Assembly: GCA_019915015.1 (NCBI GenBank)
Contig: JAHBBC010000022.1
Location: 1 to 64,000 of the forward strand
Reading direction: 5' to 3'
DNA from: Auriscalpium vulgare
Taxonomy: Eukaryota > Basidiomycota > Agaricomycetes > Russulales > Auriscalpiaceae
DNA length: 64,000 nt
Part shown: in pieces, positions 1-9,400 of the stretch
How positions within the stretch are numbered: the stretch's first letter is position 1
How the letters are laid out: each line of letters begins with the position of its first letter
Program-made: the position numbers and the translations under genes
The notes under the pieces: generated by a model
Database searches by the model: none
What the model was told of the DNA's origin: nothing
What the model saw: the letters and a program-made list of their open reading frames with translations, nothing else

Positions 1-1
1 C

Positions 2-526
2 GCCACGCCATCTCCCAAGTCGTCAGCCAGCGGAATCACAAAGTCCCTCCTGCTGCCCCTGCTCGTAGTTCAGCATGGCGGGGAATATCACGAGACGGAC
101 GTTGTCGGCCCTGCGAAGCTTCGAATGCACCTTACCGCTGCAGTCAAGTTCCTAGCGGCGCTGGATGTGTTCGACTTCGTCGTCTTTGGCGTCATCTCGC
201 GAGGACCCCTGGCTATCGTTCCGTGCGCGTGGGCTCCCAGGCCGGAGGTGGACAAGGTACGCCATATCTTTGATCGTGATCCAAGGCCAAGGCTTACTCT
301 TTTTGACTCGCAGCCATCCGATCCGGTGGTCCAGATCTTCGAGCGAAGCTGCCGTTTTTTCGACCTCTCTACGCCTGATGGGGCGTTCGATTACGCGGCG
401 TTCCTGACATGGGTGCGCGTCGTCCATGGCAGGGCTTTGTTGGATAGGTTGGATGGCCGGGAGTGGGCCACGTTCTTGGAAGAGCGCGGCGACAAGTTCG
501 CTCAATGGGCTATGGAAGACGACTGA
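2..526 (+). CDS. 3' end of a gene entering from the left; conserved fungal protein of unknown function
   Basis: Frame 2 is open from the first bases of the window to a TGA at 524-526, giving about 174 residues with no start visible before an internal Met at 125, so this is the C-terminal part of a longer protein. The visible part has a hydrophobic strand (LPLLVV) near the left edge, then the segments FVVFGVISRG, VQIFERSCRFFDLST and GAFDYAAFLTWV, and an acidic end. From memory this layout, a LPLLV strand followed by a V(F/Y)G(V/L) strand and a FDxSTPxGAFxxAxFLxxxR helix, recurs in Agaricomycete proteins of unknown function whose core resembles a PD-(D/E)XK nuclease-like fold. In this copy the residues after LPLLV are QHGGE rather than ExK, so activity cannot be inferred. 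The family assignment is inference; the ORF itself is clear. Confidence 0.6.
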   Translation, partial: ATPSPKSSASGITKSLLLPLLVVQHGGEYHETDVVGPAKLRMHLTAAVKFLAALDVFDFVVFGVISRGPLAIVPCAWAPRPEVDKVRHIFDRDPRPRLTLFDSQPSDPVVQIFERSCRFFDLSTPDGAFDYAAFLTWVRVVHGRALLDRLDGREWATFLEERGDKFAQWAMEDD

Positions 527-1513
527 ATGTCATGAAGTTATCGCTCCAGTTGTACGACAGAGGCTTCTTTACCGTCTTCGGGCCCTCCGAAGGAATTGAA
601 TACACATGAAGGCCAGGTCGTACTGATATACTTTGTGACCCGCACTGTAGCCTGACTGTGTAAACACGTCTACACACCCGCGCCCTGTTTGGACCCGATG
701 AAGGAAGCCAAGTAGGTCAAAGGACGAGCCCTGAGCCCTCATCCTGATGCCGTGTATCCAATATCCACCCACGCGCGCATACGATCTCCATACCGAATGA
801 TCATCCACATGCCCCTGAGCCGACAAAGCTGGTGAGCAAGAGGACTTAAGCTAATGCTAGATAAGTCACATACGCAGCGCCGAGCCAGGCAAGGGCCGCG
901 GATAAGGCCGTCGTTTGGAGGAAGCCAATGGCATTGATGAGCGGGAGGGCCGCGGCCGTCGCGAGGGCTATAAGCGCGCCGCGCAGGGCGCTAACAGTTC
1001 CAAATGAGAACGTATGCGGGGGAGACAGGATTGTGAGAGAGCACACCTGGTCACTGCCATGATTTCTGCGCTTTTCGTGTGCGCGATGTCAACGAAGTAC
1101 GTCGATATCGGGGATATGACGCCAACCACCTGAGCCATACGTGAGAATGTTCAGCTACAGAATTCAGGAATAACATCAGACGTACCCCGATTCCATTTAA
1201 CAGTAGCCCTATGACATTCAAGGTGATCCCCGGTGCGCCTCCAACGTAGTGCGTGGAGAAACCACATAGAAGAATGGAGGTGGGGACGAGGAGAAGGCCG
1301 CTGAGGAATGCGCCGCGCAGCCGGTCCTCCGGCAGCCAGACGCCGCCGCGTCTACTGCGCAGCGTGACAATGATGCGGTCAGAGATGTGTCCAAAGATGG
1401 GAGCACCGACTAGGTATGTTATCAGGAAAGATGCAGATGTAAGAAGACCAATGCAGCGTACTCATGTTGCCAAGGCCCGAAGGGAGGAAAATAGCTCCAA
1501 TGACAGCCTCATT

Positions 1514-1581
1514 AGGGGAGCTCAGAGTAGACCGTTTTCGTTTCCGTTTCGTTTTCAAACGCCTTTCGTTTTCGATTCGGC
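1514..1581 (+). repeat. Left terminal inverted repeat of the Harbinger element
   Basis: It matches the reverse complement of 4833-4900 at all 68 positions and diverges immediately inside. The repeat is built from recurring CGTTT and CGTTTTCG words, which may be subterminal binding sites for the transposase or its Myb-like partner (inference). Confidence 0.95.
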
Positions 1582-1712
1582 CCGCGGCATAAGTGACCCG
1601 ATGTGTGACAATCGTGTGACTTTAGGTGACGCTCGCGTTGTGCGGCGTCTTCGTGTCTCACACACTCATTCCCTCGCGATACCTCCTTAATCTACACTCT
1701 CCTACTCTCTTA

Positions 1713-3308
1713 ATGCCCCGGAAACGCGGCCGCTCGGACTCCGACCAGCCTGAGACAGCTCCGGGCAAGAAATCCCGTGAGGAGAACATCAGCTGGGGCA
1801 CAAATAAGAAGCCAAATGAGCTGCTCCTGCAGCTCATCACGGAGCTCGAACAGCCGCAAAATCGCAAGGTTATGTTTGGTAACAAGCGTGGTGAGGTATG
1901 CAGGTGGCCCACGCATCATCTGGGCTTTGTTACTGACATCTTTCCAGAAGAAAAGCGGAGAAAGTAAGGTCGCAGCGGGTCAGCGGCTTGCTCGCATCCT
2001 CTGGAAGGATGCTCCGGACTCGGATTTCGTCAGTCTGGGAGCAAAGGTGCTCGGGAAAATAAATCAGTATGTCCATACCCTTATTGGATGCCTCATACGT
2101 GCTCACAGGCTTGTGTAGGCTACGCATCACCTATCACTCCAAGGTTCGGCGCATTAAGTGCACGGGTGGAGGTGTCCTCACTGGGAATGAGGCCATCGTC
2201 GACACAGGTGATGCCGACGATGGTCCAGATGAGTATTTGGTCTGCTACATAGGGCCAGATGGCCCATCCGAGGATACCGATGCACGCCACAAGAATATCT
2301 GGCGTAAGTTCATTTTGTGATCTCCGATGAGCACGCTGGAGGCTAACACATCCTGTGCAGAGGAGATCGAGGCCGAGTTCGCTGTCTTCCCCCGAATTCA
2401 CGCGATCCTTGCCACCCGCCCAAATGAAAACCGATCATCATCACGACTGGGGTTGGTCCGGACGGTCACCGCACAGTGCACTATCAGCCTCCCGACGACG
2501 CGCCACCTGTGCGGCAACCGCGCGAAGAGGACATAGACCCCGTCCTACGCGTTCACGATGGCCCGGCGCCTCTCGCGCAAGACTCTTCTGCGACCGCACC
2601 CGGCCCGGGATCGCCACCGCAGACGCCACACACTCCCAAAGAGAACCGCGTGCCGCCCTCGTCGCAAGCAAGTGCGAAGAAGACTCCCGCACACCTGTCG
2701 GAAGAGAAGCTGGAGAGCTTGAAGGGTCGCTTCAAGCCCACGTCACGCACCGGCATTCAAGACATACTGAAGGAGTCCATCGAGTAAGTAATACTAGTTG
2801 TTGGTAATGCACGTGGACTAATTCATGTGGCAGGCGTAGCTTTGCGGTGTCAAAGGAAGAGAACATCCGCAAAGCTGTCGACAGGCTGCGCGATGACATG
2901 AATAGTCTTCGCCAAGACGCTCGCGATCGCCACGACCGCCTCTTTCGTGAGCTGCAGATTGGCTTGTGGACGAACGATGAGTATCGCCGCAAGTCGGAAG
3001 CACTTGACGATGACCTTCAGCTGCAGCTTCAAGATCTCCGTGAAAATATATCGCGCCTTCAGAATCCTCCTCTGGTTGTCGCCGCCGCTACGCCCGCTCG
3101 TTCCATCTCACGCACGGGCTCTATGTCAACCGCTGCATCGACGCCTTCATCTCTGCCGCGCGCATCGACACCTCCGGATGATGAGCCCGAGAGCGAGATG
3201 ACAAGCCAGAGAGAAAATAGTCCTCCCTGGGATGAGAGCCAGTTGGACAGAGATCTTGGACGAGGATCATCTGTGGTTCCAGACGAGTTGGAGCGAGGCT
3301 TAGTCTGA
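1713..3308 (+). CDS. Harbinger Myb/SANT-like DNA-binding partner protein (probable one-base frameshift)
   Basis: Spliced plus-strand gene with start ATG at 1713 and TGA at 3306-3308. Exons read MPRKRGRSDSD, then NISWGTNKKPNELLLQLI (a W-containing helix typical of the Myb/SANT-like partner of fungal Harbinger elements), intron 1877-1950 or close, then GQRLARILWKDAPDSDFVSLG, then RITYHSKVRRIKC. The C-terminal half is acidic and Ser/Pro-rich with a coiled-coil stretch (ENIRKAVDRLRDDMNSLRQD). In this transposon class the partner helps bring the transposase to the nucleus and to the terminal repeats (known for the superfamily). Between about 2420 and 2435 the frame ending LATRPN does not join to the frame reading PIIITTGVGPDG and HYQPPDDAPP, and no plausible intron fits. 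One missing base there would explain it. This could be a real mutation or an assembly error. Confidence 0.75.
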
Positions 3309-3423
3309 TCATTTTGCTTTTGTCCTTTCTAACTGCAGCCTCTCATTTAATGCTACACAGTCCTTTCTTCTTTCTGATTATATCTCTCTTACTCTTTACA
3401 ATCTCAGATTTAATCTTGTTCAT

Positions 3424-4747
3424 TTATACAAGTCCTGCTCGTTGAGCGGCTACTATTTCTGCCACAAGGCCACGTCTCCTAGCCTCGCAATCATCATCCT
3501 CTGTGATATCATCATCTATAGGATCATCTGGCTCCCCCCTATCGTCCTCTTCCTGAGCACGTGAGTGCCAAGTCGCAAAGCTTGTCCCACTCGCCCATCC
3601 TTCGATGTCGAGCACTGCGTTGTGCAAGATGATGCAACATGAAATCCACCGACACGCTCGTATATGGTCCCGATTGTAACGGATATTGAGCCGTAAGCCA
3701 CGAAGGGATTGCCATCGGCCCTTGAGTGCACCCATGGTGTGTTCAGAGCGAACGCGTAGGCGAGCTACGTGTTTGTCGAATAAGGCATTTGAGCGGTCTA
3801 ACGACGCTGGTTTCTTGTGAACTGGGATGGTCCGCGAGCTGACAGGGTACGCAGAGTCACCCCATGCAAACTCGTCACCTCTGAAGAACCAGTCGGTATG
3901 CTTGACAGCTGCAGTATGCTCAAATGCAGATGCATCATGAGCAGAACCGGTCATGCCAAGCGAATAGTCAACGATTCGTAGATTCGACGGTGTATTGCCA
4001 ATCTGTGTACAGATATGTCAGTCAGGAGCTATTAGAAGATATCCAGCATACCTGGACGTTGAACCCATAGTTGCACTTCCTTGTGTAGTACGCGTCACCG
4101 TCGAGGCCGGGGCGACTGTACAGGACAACAATTGTCCCGTCGTACATCACCCATCCCTCCCTCCAGGTGGATCCCGTGAAACCAAGCTGCTCATCAATCC
4201 ACCTTTTCTCGACCTCTTTCTCCTCCTCTGTTAGCGGCCGTACAAACATCCCATGCAAGGACATCAGCGCCTCCTGACATCTCTCCGTGTATAGCTCCAC
4301 AGCGCCCTCTGAACAGCCCGCTGCACGGCTGATATCCTCGAGAGATGCGCCATTGCCATAGCGACCCATACGGTACAGGGTCACCGCTAATTGCGTTCGG
4401 ATATCCTCCTGCGGGGTGTTCGAGTTGTTCTGGAATACGGGATGACCCTCGATGAGGCCAAGGATAGTGTCGAAGACGTGGGGAGAGACACGGAGCATGT
4501 TGATAAAGCGGTGGTGATGGGCAGGATCCTGTGCATACTCCCATGCAAGCTGGAGATTGCCGGCTTTAACGACGGGAGGACGGGGGTTGATGTAGCGGGA
4601 GGATAGGATGGTGTGAAGGATTGAGCTATCGCGTTGGAGCTGCTCCATCATAGCTGTGGCTGAAGATGGAGGCATGAGTGCCATCTGGATAGCCATATAT
4701 GTGATGTATGCGTCGATAATCTCATCGTGGTAGGTAGCACGGGCCAT
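3424..4747 (-). CDS. PIF/Harbinger transposase (DDE_Tnp_4 superfamily)
   Basis: Two exons (4747-4052 and 4002-3424) joined in phase across a 49-base intron (4051-4003) give 424 residues. The N-terminal part has a helix-turn-helix-like stretch (YGNGASLEDISRAAGCSEGA). The first catalytic Asp lies in VMYDGT near residue 200, the second in GDSAYP near 281, and the Glu in RVRSEHTMGALKGRW near 318, followed by IILHN. These are the DDE signatures of the family, which cuts and pastes the element through its terminal repeats. The stop is TAA at 3426-3424. The gene is tail-to-tail with the Myb-like partner, 115 bases apart. No stop or frameshift is seen, so the transposase itself looks competent. Confidence 0.93.
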
Positions 4748-4832
4748 GGCTGGTGGAAGAGCTCGAAAGCAATGGCGGCGGTGTCGCGCAGCGGCGTAGA
4801 TTGAGTGACATTATGTAATATCACGCCGGGGC

Positions 4833-4900
4833 GCCGAATCGAAAACGAAAGGCGTTTGAAAACGAAACGGAAACGAAAACGGTCTACTCTGAGCTCCCCT
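4833..4900 (-). repeat. Right terminal inverted repeat of the Harbinger element
   Basis: Perfect 68-bp inverted copy of 1514-1581. It is followed directly by the second copy of the ATT target duplication (4901-4903), after which the MFS A exon resumes. Confidence 0.95.
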
Positions 4901-6230
4901 ATTGGTTATCCCATAGCGCGCACCCTATTAATTAGAGCGTGAGCCTGGACGCATCTCTAGCAAAGAAACAGGCGTACAATGGTATAAGATAGAGGTATGA
5001 GCAGCACTGGGTGTTGAACCGGAACATCAGCGTCATAAATGTACACGACGCTCGATGCAGCGCTCACCATAGTCCGTAATCACCACCGCCGACCCTACAA
5101 AGCACTACATACTACGTCAGAATCGCATGGAATCAGAAAACGACGCAATCACCAGACCCAGCACGTTCGGACTCTTCAACAGCGCCACGCCGCCGAAGGG
5201 GTTTACCCACACCCACCGTGCTTGCTTTGCATCGGACCCGCCTTCCTCGCGAAGCCTATCGATCCCTCTCGCGTGCGGGTGGCTCGTTTCGGGGAGCCAC
5301 GCGTACGTGGAAGCGAGGAGCGCAATCCCGACAACAAAGAGCGCGAACTGCATGACGCGCCACGAGGCGTAGTGCGCGGCAAGGCCGCCGGAGAGAGGGG
5401 CAATCGCAGGGCCAATTAGACAGGACTATCGACAACGATAGACCATAAGTGAGAAGTTAGTGAAGACAACTAGGAGGGCGCTCACACCGAGAAAGATGCC
5501 CATTGCCTGCCCTCGTTCCTCAAGCTTATAGATGTCGCCAATGACCGCAGCGCCTACGGAAAGGGCGCCGCCCACGCCGAACGCTTGAACTATCCGCCAC
5601 GTTAGGAGCTGGGGGACAGAGCGCGCGAAGCAGACGCCGAGCGATGCAAGCGCGAAGATAGGAAGAGAGGACAGGTAAATGGGCCGGCGACCGTCTAGGC
5701 TCTAGTGAGTGAACAGGTGTGAGGGCGTCCTCTATGAGCTCACAGAAACCAGCGTATGTCGCCCATACGACCGTTCCGATCGATTCGCATAGGATAGAGA
5801 GACTCACAGCCAAACTGGGCAGCGAACTCAGCAAACAAGTATGATGCGGGCATAGCGACCCACTTGATGACTGGCCCAGAAGAATCAAACTCCCGAGCAA
5901 CTTCTGGTATCGAAGGCACGAATGATCCGGCGACAAAGACTGGGAGGCAATTCAGTCAGTTGCATTGCAGAATGGTCAATTACGCACATGGGACAAGTCC
6001 TGAAGCAGACACCAAGGCCACTATCACGCGCTTCCGCGCGGGCGAGAATCGCTGATACACAGCGTCGTGCAGCTTGACATGCGCGTTCGTTGTACCATAC
6101 CCGTCCGCCTCACCGCCAGGTAGCAGAGACGTGCGCTCGTCCACGAAGAGAGGAAAAGACTCCGTGGATGCCGTGGGGGTCATGGTCGCCGCAGTCGAAA
6201 GGAGGGTCAGCACACGGGCAGTACATTGGA

Positions 6231-6240
6231 GCTTATGAAG
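6231..6240 (-). promoter_or_regulatory. Shared core-promoter element upstream of MFS A
   Basis: On the minus strand the sequence CTTCATAAGC lies about 50 bases before the A start codon and is followed by an AATGTACTSCC-like stretch. The same arrangement precedes genes D and E at similar distance, which suggests a TATA-like core promoter conserved since duplication. Confidence 0.45.
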
Positions 6241-6342
6241 ACGAGGTGGGCTTCCCACTCGGAGCTGAGTAACCAGTCCGAACACAACGTATGTAAGCAA
6301 GTAGTGATGTGCAAGCCTCTCGACTTGGCCGACTCTGCGCTG

Positions 6343-6660
6343 CTAGTTGGTTGCAAAGACTGTACAGTCATCTATCGGCGTCCCAATCGGTTCCCAATGA
6401 GAGCCAAAGCCGGAAAACGACATGGAACACATGGAGCGAGCGAGGGTGAGTCTTGACAAGACTGAAGAGCTCGTGAGCCTGGGGCCCGCCGTTAATTGGC
6501 CTCGACGTGTCGAGCCGATGCAACTGCCGTCGCTCGCGGTCGCTGAGCGGGTCGTCCTTTGGCTTCTTTGCATACATCGCAAATCCCTTTGTCGCAGGCG
6601 AACAGCCCAACGCGCGACTTCCACTGTTCAGTCGCATGGCCAACTCGCGTCAAGGTATGT
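6343..6660 (-). other. Gene fragment related to 40160-40500; otherwise gene-free spacer to 7428
   Basis: The minus strand here contains a stretch similar to plus-strand 40160-40300, with matching blocks around ATGCGACTGAAC, CGCCTGCGAC and GATGTATGCAAAG. One frame reads W-K-S-R-V-G-L-F-A-C-D-K-G-I-C, the other copy V-G-L-Y-E-L-Y-A-C-D-E-G-I-G. Some of the differences are gaps of 6 and 9 bases, as expected for former coding sequence, but neither copy keeps a convincing full gene. Both fragments lie upstream of an MFS gene (A and E), in the same orientation relative to it, so they were probably copied with it. The rest of 6184-7428 shows no supported gene. Confidence 0.4.
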
Positions 6661-6770
6661 TTCTAAGACGAACACACCTATGGAACAGGAGTCTTATGCT
6701 TTGAAGCGTTCGGTAGATGAGACAGCTGTCGTCCAAGCCGCACGCGCTGTCCAGAGCTCTAGGCGGCCGT

Positions 6771-6807
6771 GGCCTGTGCTGCCATGGCCTGTGCTGCCAT
6801 GGCCTGT
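6771..6807. repeat. Short tandem repeat, about 2.5 units of 15 bp
   Basis: GGCCTGTGCTGCCAT occurs twice back to back, followed by a partial third unit. No function is evident. Confidence 0.8.
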
Positions 6808-7428
6808 AAGAAGAACCAGAGGTTCGCAGACATAATGATGATAGTAAAAGTAGAAATGAGATGCAGTGAAGATGCAAACGCCGGGTCTAGCAACGCCCAC
6901 GTGGCAGACTTGGGCTGAGCCAAACCTAGCCAAACATTACTGCAGAGCAAGCCTGAGCTCGATTCATCTTTCAACGACGTGTATATTTCAGCCTATCTGT
7001 AACCGAAGACCAGCTTCTGACCATTGTATCCACATCATGATATCTACCAGTGCCGCCGTCCCAGACAGCGGCAATTAATACTATACACAAAGCAATATAC
7101 AGCGAGGATACCCAATCCAGGGTGGGCATGTATGCGTGTAGCCTTGATCCATGATGTGCTAATGAGTGTACGGCGCGCGGCAGGATCCTATAGCCTTCGC
7201 GCGGCCGGAACCAGGAAAAATGACAAGAATGCGATGAAAGGAGGTGAGAAAGATGCATGAACGAGGCGATGAGGAACATAGCGGATGATAAGGATATCGA
7301 TACAATGTGCGCGTGGATCCAAGACGTGTCAGAGCAGTGCGAAGTGAGCGTGCGACGGGAGATATGCAATGCAACAAGAGAGGTGGCGAACGTAGCAGGC
7401 CCGGAGTGCTTCGGCGCGCCGCAACGGA

Positions 7429-8779
7429 CTACGCGCAGTCAGCGCTGCTGACCGCTTGCGCAAGCTTGCTGGGCCCAGGCCGCGGTACCACGCGCGGGAA
7501 CGCGCAGTTCCGGCGCACGGTCGTACGGTCTTTGTGCCGGAGACGTAGGATCGCGGCGAGCTGCGGCACGGTGTAGATGCGCGGAGGCGCGAGCGCCGGA
7601 AGGGCGATGTTTGCTAGCGCGGGACACACGGGGCTCGGGGAGGCTGCGCCGGGGCTGAGGCCGGCGGGTTGCGCAGGGCTGGTGGACGGCGCGGTTGGCG
7701 AGGGTGGGGGAGGAGGCGGTGTGCGAGGTGCGGGCGGAAGGGAAGTGATGACCAGGGCCCTGATGGGACCTGCTGACGGCAACGGCGTCAGAGGGGCGGT
7801 GTCAACGTCCATGGGGGCCACGCTAGAGTCGAAAGGGAGGTCGACCGAGCTTAGAGACGCGTCGATATCGACATCCATCGCGATATCGCTCTCGGGCGCC
7901 TTGTTGCTCGCAGACCCGTCCAGCGAGACGCTGCACCCCTGCTCGCGCAGATGTGCCTCCAGGCGCGCTACGAGCCGCATGTCCTGTTCCCGCAACTTCC
8001 CGTCGCCCGCGACGCGACTGTGCGGCGGGTACGTGAGGTCGTGGATGAAGACAAATGTCGAGAGACTGCGGTGCACGGTCGCGGCGAAGTTGAGATCCGC
8101 AATCACGCGCTTGCTCTTCTTAGCACGCTTCGGCGTGGGGGCACTGCTGGCGTTTGATAGAGGTGATAGAAGCGGTCGCGTGGTGGCGCTGGGAGAGGTG
8201 TGATGCCGGCGGGCGTGAGGGTGCGCAGCTGTGGTGCGAGGACACGCGTCAGTGGCATGGACGGGGAACAGCAACGACGTCGAGCGCACCGTGGGTTCGA
8301 GGCAATGGCAATGCAGCGGAGCGTCGCCGTCGAACACCATCAACGGGCAGAGGCCGTTTCAGCGAGGACGGAGGGATGACCGCGCAATTGAGGTGATCCA
8401 CGTTCTCGACGCGCAGAACATTGGTCGTGGACTCCTCCAGCGTCGACGTCGGGAAGGGGATGAAACCGGATGGCGGCGAGGGCGATGGCTTCACCTGGGT
8501 CTGCGTGGAAGCGCACGCTGCGCTGGCGTTCGACAAGGCCACTGTCGGCGAAGCCTTGACAACCATGCCAGGTGCGCGTCTCGAGACGGCGGTCGCGCTC
8601 TTATGTTCCCCGGTACGCGTCGGCGCGACAAAGTAATTGGTCTTGTCGCCGAGCGTCGTGCGCGCCACCTTCAGTCCTTGCTGGAAGTACAAGTGCAGAG
8701 TCGATTTGCGTCGTTCAGACCTGCAAGACGCCCGTACGTAAGTGATTGGAGCGTCGGGGAGATGTCAAAGCACGCACAT
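7429..8779 (-). CDS. Disordered, proline-rich protein of unknown function
   Basis: Three exons join in phase: the start codon appears split as AT (8779-8778) and G (8720) across a 57-base intron, and a second intron lies at 8289-8229. The product is about 410 residues with TAG at 7431-7429. It begins SERRKSTLHLYFQQGLKVAR, then a Ser/Thr/Pro-rich stretch, a basic patch KRAKKSKR that could be a nuclear localisation signal, and the best-ordered segment DLNFAATVHRSLSTFVFIHD followed by REQDMRLVARLEAHLREQG. A low-complexity tail follows, with two MDVD boxes and a run of prolines. The C-terminal part has YTVPQLAAILRLRHKDRTTV. I do not recognise the family. The consistent phase over both introns supports it as a real gene. 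The split start codon is the least certain point; a further upstream exon is possible. Confidence 0.55.
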
Positions 8780-9284
8780 CGTCAAAAATGGCGGGAGATC
8801 GTTGCGAACGACGGCCGGCGTAGCTCGCGGGGTCGTGGAGGGTCGTGGACAGGTTGAAGCGTTGGTTGAAAGTGAACACGCTCACTGCCCCTTAGCCCGC
8901 CTCGTGGGCAGGGTCGTGCCGAATCGCCGAATCCGCCTAGATATCTCACTTGATATCGCGGCAGCGAAACGTACAGGGCTCGAGGAAGGAGGAGAAGCTC
9001 AGAAAGGCCGTCGGGTTTGTTAAAATTGGTAGCTGCTTGTAGGTCGCAAGTTGGTCGGGTCCCAGCCTGAGCAGCAGGCGTCCAGTACTACTTACCAGTG
9101 CCAGTGCGCAGTGGCGGGCCCGCTGCCGATGACCTACCGACTCTATCTCCCCACTCCTAACCCCTGTAGCCGCGCCAGGAGAAGATAGGATGCAACCCGC
9201 AAGGGTCCCGATGAGGGCGATAGTAGGACCAACTTGTTTTGTGAATGTCTTGCAGAATGTTGTGCTCGTGTGTGGATCACTGAG
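8780..9284. other. Spacer without a supported gene
   Basis: No convincing coding sequence. An upstream non-coding exon of the 7429-8779 gene could lie around 8870-9000, where a GTGAGA donor-like site occurs on the minus strand. The plus strand is open at 9190-9396, but its end belongs to the inverted repeat described next. Confidence 0.4.
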
Positions 9285-9357
9285 GACTGAATGCAAACGA
9301 CCCAACACGAAAGTGGACGCAACTTATGTCAGCGGACTCGGCATTCGCCGTGGACCG
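9285..9357 (+). repeat. Left arm of a 4-kb-spaced inverted repeat carrying a gene-end fragment
   Basis: This stretch matches the reverse complement of 13205-13282 with a few small gaps, including a shared 30-base block starting CTGAATGCAAACG. It reads ECKRPNTKVDA on the plus strand and then drifts from the frame kept in the right arm. It lies just outside the inverted-repeat element at 9401-11675. Confidence 0.75.
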
Positions 9358-9400
9358 CCCCCGAGACTCTCAACAGGCACTAGGCACTGGCGATGAGACC

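Larger units (their letters stand above)
1514..4900. mobile_element. PIF/Harbinger DNA transposon, 3,387 bp, two-gene type
   Basis: The ends at 1514-1581 and 4833-4900 are perfect inverted repeats of 68 bp starting AGGGGAGCTC. The 3-bp target duplication ATT stands at 1511-1513 and 4901-4903. Paralogous MFS genes give the empty site directly: removing the element and one ATT restores the reading CATTGGTTAT seen in undisrupted copies. Inside are two convergent genes: a Myb/SANT-like partner on the plus strand and a DDE transposase on the minus strand, as known for PIF/Harbinger elements. Identical ends, a clean duplication and an intact transposase ORF point to a recent insertion. The partner gene may carry a one-base frameshift. 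Confidence 0.93.
739..6183 (-). pseudogene. MFS transporter A (DHA1 type), split by a Harbinger insertion
   Basis: Minus-strand multi-exon gene starting at the ATG at 6183-6181 and ending with TGA at 741-739. Exons match those of four paralogues in this window (B-E). The N-terminus has an acidic dileucine (ERTSLL) and the GYGTT motif, followed by the VPSIPEVAREFDSTGP segment, DGRRPIYLSSLPIF, GDIYKLEERGQAMG and LPETSHPHARGIDRL. After the insertion come GRISDRI-type loop residues and the last exon, ending near RYGDRMRAWVDIGY. The family exports small molecules by proton antiport through 12 membrane helices; the substrate is unknown. The exon encoding GYGITNEAVIGAIFLPSG is interrupted between 1513 and 4901 by a 3.4-kb DNA transposon, so the gene cannot make a full protein unless the element is excised. 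The flanking exons otherwise show no stop or frameshift that I could find, which suggests a recent knockout. Confidence 0.88.
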
